Shown here: piece by piece, positions 5,883 through 7,476 of the stretch
Layout of the letters: the number at the start of each line of letters is the position of its first letter
Numbering within the stretch: the stretch's first letter is position 1
Assembly (NCBI GenBank): GCA_900555605.1
Contig: USLW01000091.1
Coordinates: 1-7,476 of the forward strand
Reading direction: 5' to 3'
From: an uncultured Clostridium sp.
GTDB taxonomy: Bacteria; Bacillota; Clostridia; UBA1212; UBA1255
DNA: 7,476 bases
Program-made: the position numbers and the translations under genes
Notes under the pieces: model-generated
What the model was told of the DNA's origin: nothing
What the model saw: the letters and a program-made list of their open reading frames with translations, nothing else
Databases searched by the model: none

Positions 5883-6713
5883 ATGATGTACGATAATTGG
5901 GCGTTATGCTATGATACCCTGATGGAGGATTATGATTATACGGCCTTGCTGCAGTTTGTGCAGGGCCGTTTTTGCAGCAGCGCCGCGGTCAGACAGGTCT
6001 TTGCCCGAAAAGGTGCGCCGCTGATTTTGGATTTGGGATGCGGCAGCGGCCGGCTGACGACGCTGCTGGCCCAAAGCGGCTATGACATGATCGGTCTTGA
6101 CCTTTCGGAGGAGATGCTGGAGGCGGCAAAGCTGCGGGCGGAACAGTGCGGCCTTGCCGCGGACCGGATCTTATGGATCTGTCAGGATATCTGTAAAATG
6201 GATTTATTCGGAACGGTTGCAGGCATGGTCTGCACCACGGATGTGCTGAATCATCTTACAACAAAAAAGGCGTTGAATCAATTTTTCAAAAACGCATATA
6301 CTTTTCTTGATGACGGCGGCGTTTTGATCTTTGATGCGCTGACCCAGCGTCACTTTCTTGAGGCGGCACAAGCGCGTGTTTTTTTTGAAGATTTCGAATG
6401 GGGCAGCTGCTTTTGGACATGCCGTTATCATACGAAAAGCGGGATTTGCACATATGATATTTCCTATTTTAAATGTATGTCAATGTCAGTACAAAGCGAA
6501 AACGGCATTTCATCGGCAGCACCGGCACAACATCCGGAGCCATGCGTTTATGAACGGTTTGACGATACGGTCCGGGAGCGGCTCTGGGATACGGAGACCC
6601 TGTGCGCCGCCGCCGCGGAAGCCGGCTTTGCCGCGTGCGACGTTTACGGGAATCTGCAGCTGCGCGGAATTTCCAAAAGAGACAGGCGCAGATATTATGT
6701 CGCGAGAAAGTAA
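5883..6713 (+). CDS. Class I SAM-dependent methyltransferase
   Basis: This 276-residue protein carries the Rossmann-type methyltransferase fold. Motif I is ILDLGCGSGR (48-57), the acidic residue ending strand 2 is D73 in GLDLSEEML, and TTDVLNHL fits the motif IV region. The N-terminus MMYDNWALCYDTLMEDYDY is typical of the Methyltransf_11/25-like enzymes found in Firmicutes. No substrate can be read from the sequence. The ATG at 5883 starts one base after the protease stop (5879-5881), with AGGAA at 5868-5872 ten bases upstream. ATG 5886 is an equally possible start, and translation is probably coupled to that of the protease. The frame stays open upstream to 5736, but that part is only the protease gene read in another phase. 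Codon use is more GC-rich than in the protease gene. No terminator is visible after the stop, so transcripts may run into csp. Confidence 0.88.
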   Translation: MMYDNWALCYDTLMEDYDYTALLQFVQGRFCSSAAVRQVFARKGAPLILDLGCGSGRLTTLLAQSGYDMIGLDLSEEMLEAAKLRAEQCGLAADRILWICQDICKMDLFGTVAGMVCTTDVLNHLTTKKALNQFFKNAYTFLDDGGVLIFDALTQRHFLEAAQARVFFEDFEWGSCFWTCRYHTKSGICTYDISYFKCMSMSVQSENGISSAAPAQHPEPCVYERFDDTVRERLWDTETLCAAAAEAGFAACDVYGNLQLRGISKRDRRRYYVARK

Positions 6714-6725
6714 AGAATGTGTTTG

Positions 6726-6754
6726 TTGACAAATATTTAAGTTTGTGTTACGAT
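6726..6754 (+). promoter_or_regulatory. Strong extended -10 sigma-A promoter for the cold-shock gene
   Basis: A perfect TTGACA (6726-6731) is followed by a 17-base spacer and TACGAT (6749-6754). TGT directly before the -10 forms an extended -10 element. The start point would be near 6761, giving a leader of roughly 55 bases, shorter than the long 5' leader of E. coli cspA. This is the best promoter in the window and fits a highly expressed small gene. Confidence 0.8.
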
Positions 6755-6765
6755 ACAACAGTTGT
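6755..6765. promoter_or_regulatory. Perfect 11-bp palindrome at the csp transcription start
   Basis: ACAAC-A-GTTGT directly abuts the -10 box and covers the predicted start point. A one-base loop cannot form an RNA hairpin, so if it functions it would be as a DNA operator. Nearby, GTTTGTTGACA (6721-6731) is repeated with one change as GTTTGTTGATA (6764-6774). The palindrome is short and could be chance. Confidence 0.3.
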
Positions 6766-6816
6766 TTGTTGATAGAACGTTGACAGGCAAAGATTTATTC
6801 AGGAGGAATGTAAATT

Positions 6817-7017
6817 ATGGAAACCGGTAAAGTAAAGTGGTTTAATGCTGAAAAAGGATTTGGTTTTATTGAAAGAGAAAATGGCCAGGATGTATTTGTG
6901 CATTTTTCAGCAATTGCCATGGACGGCTTCAAAACTCTCGAAGAGGGTGCGAGCGTTGTGTTCGATGTAGTGGATGGAAGCAAAGGCCCCCAGGCTGCAA
7001 ATGTTAGAAAAGCATAA
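6817..7017 (+). CDS. Cold-shock protein (CspA/CspB family), single CSD domain
   Basis: This 66-residue protein is a complete cold-shock domain, the usual 65-70 residue length. It binds single-stranded RNA and DNA and acts as an RNA chaperone that melts secondary structure in mRNAs. The N-terminal [16 protein letters not shown] contains RNP1 (KGFGFIE, 13-19), and RNP2 is VFVHF (26-30). The aromatic nucleic-acid-contacting residues W8, F15, F17, F27, H29 and F30 are all present. AGGAGG (6801-6806) lies ten bases before the ATG. It is monocistronic or nearly so, with its own strong promoter upstream and a strong terminator downstream. Paralogues are common in Firmicutes, so I do not assign a letter (cspA, B, C or D). 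Confidence 0.97.
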   Translation: METGKVKWFNAEKGFGFIERENGQDVFVHFSAIAMDGFKTLEEGASVVFDVVDGSKGPQAANVRKA

Positions 7018-7055
7018 TAAAAATATACTTGAAATATTTGATTTTGTCCATGACG

Positions 7056-7072
7056 CTCAGGACAGACCTGAG
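7056..7072 (+). repeat. Inverted repeat just upstream of the csp terminator
   Basis: CTCAGG (7056-7061) and CCTGAG (7067-7072) form a perfect 6-bp stem with a 5-base loop (ACAGA). The right arm can equally pair with CTCAGG at 7091-7096 inside the terminator, so this hairpin and the terminator hairpin can interfere with alternative folds. It has no T tract of its own. Confidence 0.6.
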
Positions 7073-7078
7073 GATAAT

Positions 7079-7103
7079 CCCCTGACATTGCTCAGGGGTT
7101 TTT
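7079..7103 (+). terminator. Rho-independent terminator after the cold-shock gene
   Basis: CCCCTGA (7079-7085) pairs perfectly with TCAGGGG (7092-7098) around a six-base loop (CATTGC), followed at once by five T residues (7099-7103). This is a textbook intrinsic terminator, 61 bases after the csp stop. It should isolate csp from hslO unless an alternative fold or read-through operates. Confidence 0.9.
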
Positions 7104-7111
7104 CGTATAAA
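7082..7111 (+). promoter_or_regulatory. Possible hslO promoter overlapping the terminator
   Basis: CTGACA (7082-7087) and TATAAA (7106-7111) each match the sigma-A consensus at five of six positions and are 18 bases apart. The -35 lies in the terminator stem and loop. Transcription would start near 7118, leaving a leader of only about 26 bases before the hslO ATG at 7144. The start site needs mapping; a longer csp read-through transcript is the alternative. Confidence 0.45.
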
Positions 7112-7125
7112 AGGATCATATCCTT
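7111..7125 (+). repeat. Inverted repeat in the hslO leader
   Basis: AAGGAT (7111-7116), CAT, ATCCTT (7120-7125) is a perfect 6-bp inverted repeat with a 3-base loop. CCTT in its right arm can also pair with AAGG (7133-7136) of the hslO ribosome binding site. The left arm overlaps the last base of the candidate -10 element, so as RNA it would exist only in a transcript begun further upstream. Confidence 0.5.
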
Positions 7126-7143
7126 ATAACAAAAGGCATGGTG

Positions 7144-7476
7144 ATGGATGTGAACGATTATGTTGTAACCGGTATCGCTGCGAATGGATGTGTACGCGTA
7201 ATCGGCGCGGAGACGACAGCTTTAGTGAATGAAGCCCTGCGCATTCACGGAACCTCTCCGGTGGCTACCGCTGCATTGGGACGTCTTCTGACAGGCGCGG
7301 TCCTGCTTTCAAAGCAGCTGAAAAATCCGACAGATACATTGACGATACAAATAAAAGGCAGGGGACCGCTGGGCGGAGTGACTGCGGTTGCCGATGCGGC
7401 CGCGCAGGTTCGCGGATATGCGGAGCATCCGTCCGCGGATCTGCCGCTGCGTAAAAACGAGCCCTCCGGGGACGGT
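7144..7476 (+). CDS. hslO: Hsp33 redox-regulated chaperone HslO, 5' part (runs off the window)
   Basis: The first 111 codons match the N-terminal core of Hsp33, a holdase chaperone activated by oxidative unfolding in the cytoplasm. Visible family hallmarks are the opening DYVVTGIAANGCVRVI, the conserved HGTSPVATAALGRLLTGAVL block, and LTIQIKGRGPLGGVTAVAD followed by VRGYAEHPSADLPL. Full-length proteins have about 290 residues, and the zinc-binding C-terminal redox switch (CxC...CxxC) would lie beyond position 7476, so redox activity cannot be judged here. The frame is open to the last base. I chose ATG 7144 because AAAAGG (7131-7136) is 7 bases upstream; an in-frame ATG at 7138 is too close to that site. 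It follows the csp terminator, so expression needs either the candidate promoter at 7082-7111 or read-through. Confidence 0.95.
   Translation, partial: MDVNDYVVTGIAANGCVRVIGAETTALVNEALRIHGTSPVATAALGRLLTGAVLLSKQLKNPTDTLTIQIKGRGPLGGVTAVADAAAQVRGYAEHPSADLPLRKNEPSGDG

Noticed and set aside
6358..6729. 123-codon open frame on the plus strand within the methyltransferase 3' half
   Set aside because: It overlaps a gene with clear motifs in another phase and has no recognisable protein family.
6780..6808. Second promoter for csp from TTGACA at 6780-6785
   Set aside because: At 16-18 bases downstream the sequence is the ribosome binding site region, with no -10-like hexamer.
1..7476. CRISPR array, tRNA or rRNA gene, insertion sequence, phage or toxin-antitoxin genes
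   Set aside because: None was recognised on reading both strands. The only regular repeat is the 24-bp tandem unit, which has no spacers.

Overview
The window looks like ordinary chromosomal DNA from a low-to-mid GC Gram-positive anaerobe of the class Clostridia, most likely Lachnospiraceae-like. This placement is inference. It rests on strong AGGAGG-type ribosome binding sites, a TTG start, sigma-A-type promoters, the divergence of the proteins and the gene order ftsE-ftsX-M23-S41-methyltransferase-csp-hslO. All recognised genes lie on the + strand. I see no tRNA, rRNA, CRISPR array, insertion sequence or phage gene.

Layout. Positions 1-122 hold a possible weak terminator of an upstream unit and a good extended -10 promoter. 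This promoter drives a PucR/CdaR-type helix-turn-helix regulator (123-1256). After 56 bases come ftsE (1313-2089) and ftsX (2086-3000), joined by a 4-base ATGA overlap. A 334-base gap (3001-3334) starts with a 24-bp tandem repeat that includes the ftsX stop codon. It continues with GC-rich palindromes, two 13-bp perfect palindromes and a promoter whose spacer carries a near-consensus WalR-type box. A second cluster follows: a secreted coiled-coil M23 endopeptidase (3335-4513), a membrane-anchored S41 C-terminal processing protease (4532-5881, TTG start) and a class I SAM methyltransferase (5883-6713). A separately promoted cold-shock protein (6817-7017) and a strong terminator come next. The 5' part of hslO (Hsp33) runs off the right edge.

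How the genes fit together. FtsEX is an ABC-type signal transducer that, in other bacteria, switches on a coiled-coil murein hydrolase outside the membrane (EnvC, PcsB, CwlO or RipC). The protein encoded just downstream has the PcsB/EnvC-like coiled coil and a complete set of M23 zinc and catalytic residues, so it is the obvious candidate partner. The Ctp protease next door could process or turn over this or another envelope protein. The window therefore reads as a cell-wall remodelling module followed by stress genes (csp, hslO).

I do not see a clearly new biological system. The most unusual signals are non-coding: the repeat across the ftsX stop, the possible WalR box between -35 and -10 of the hydrolase promoter, and the four mutually complementary segments between csp and hslO, where a terminator and a candidate promoter overlap.
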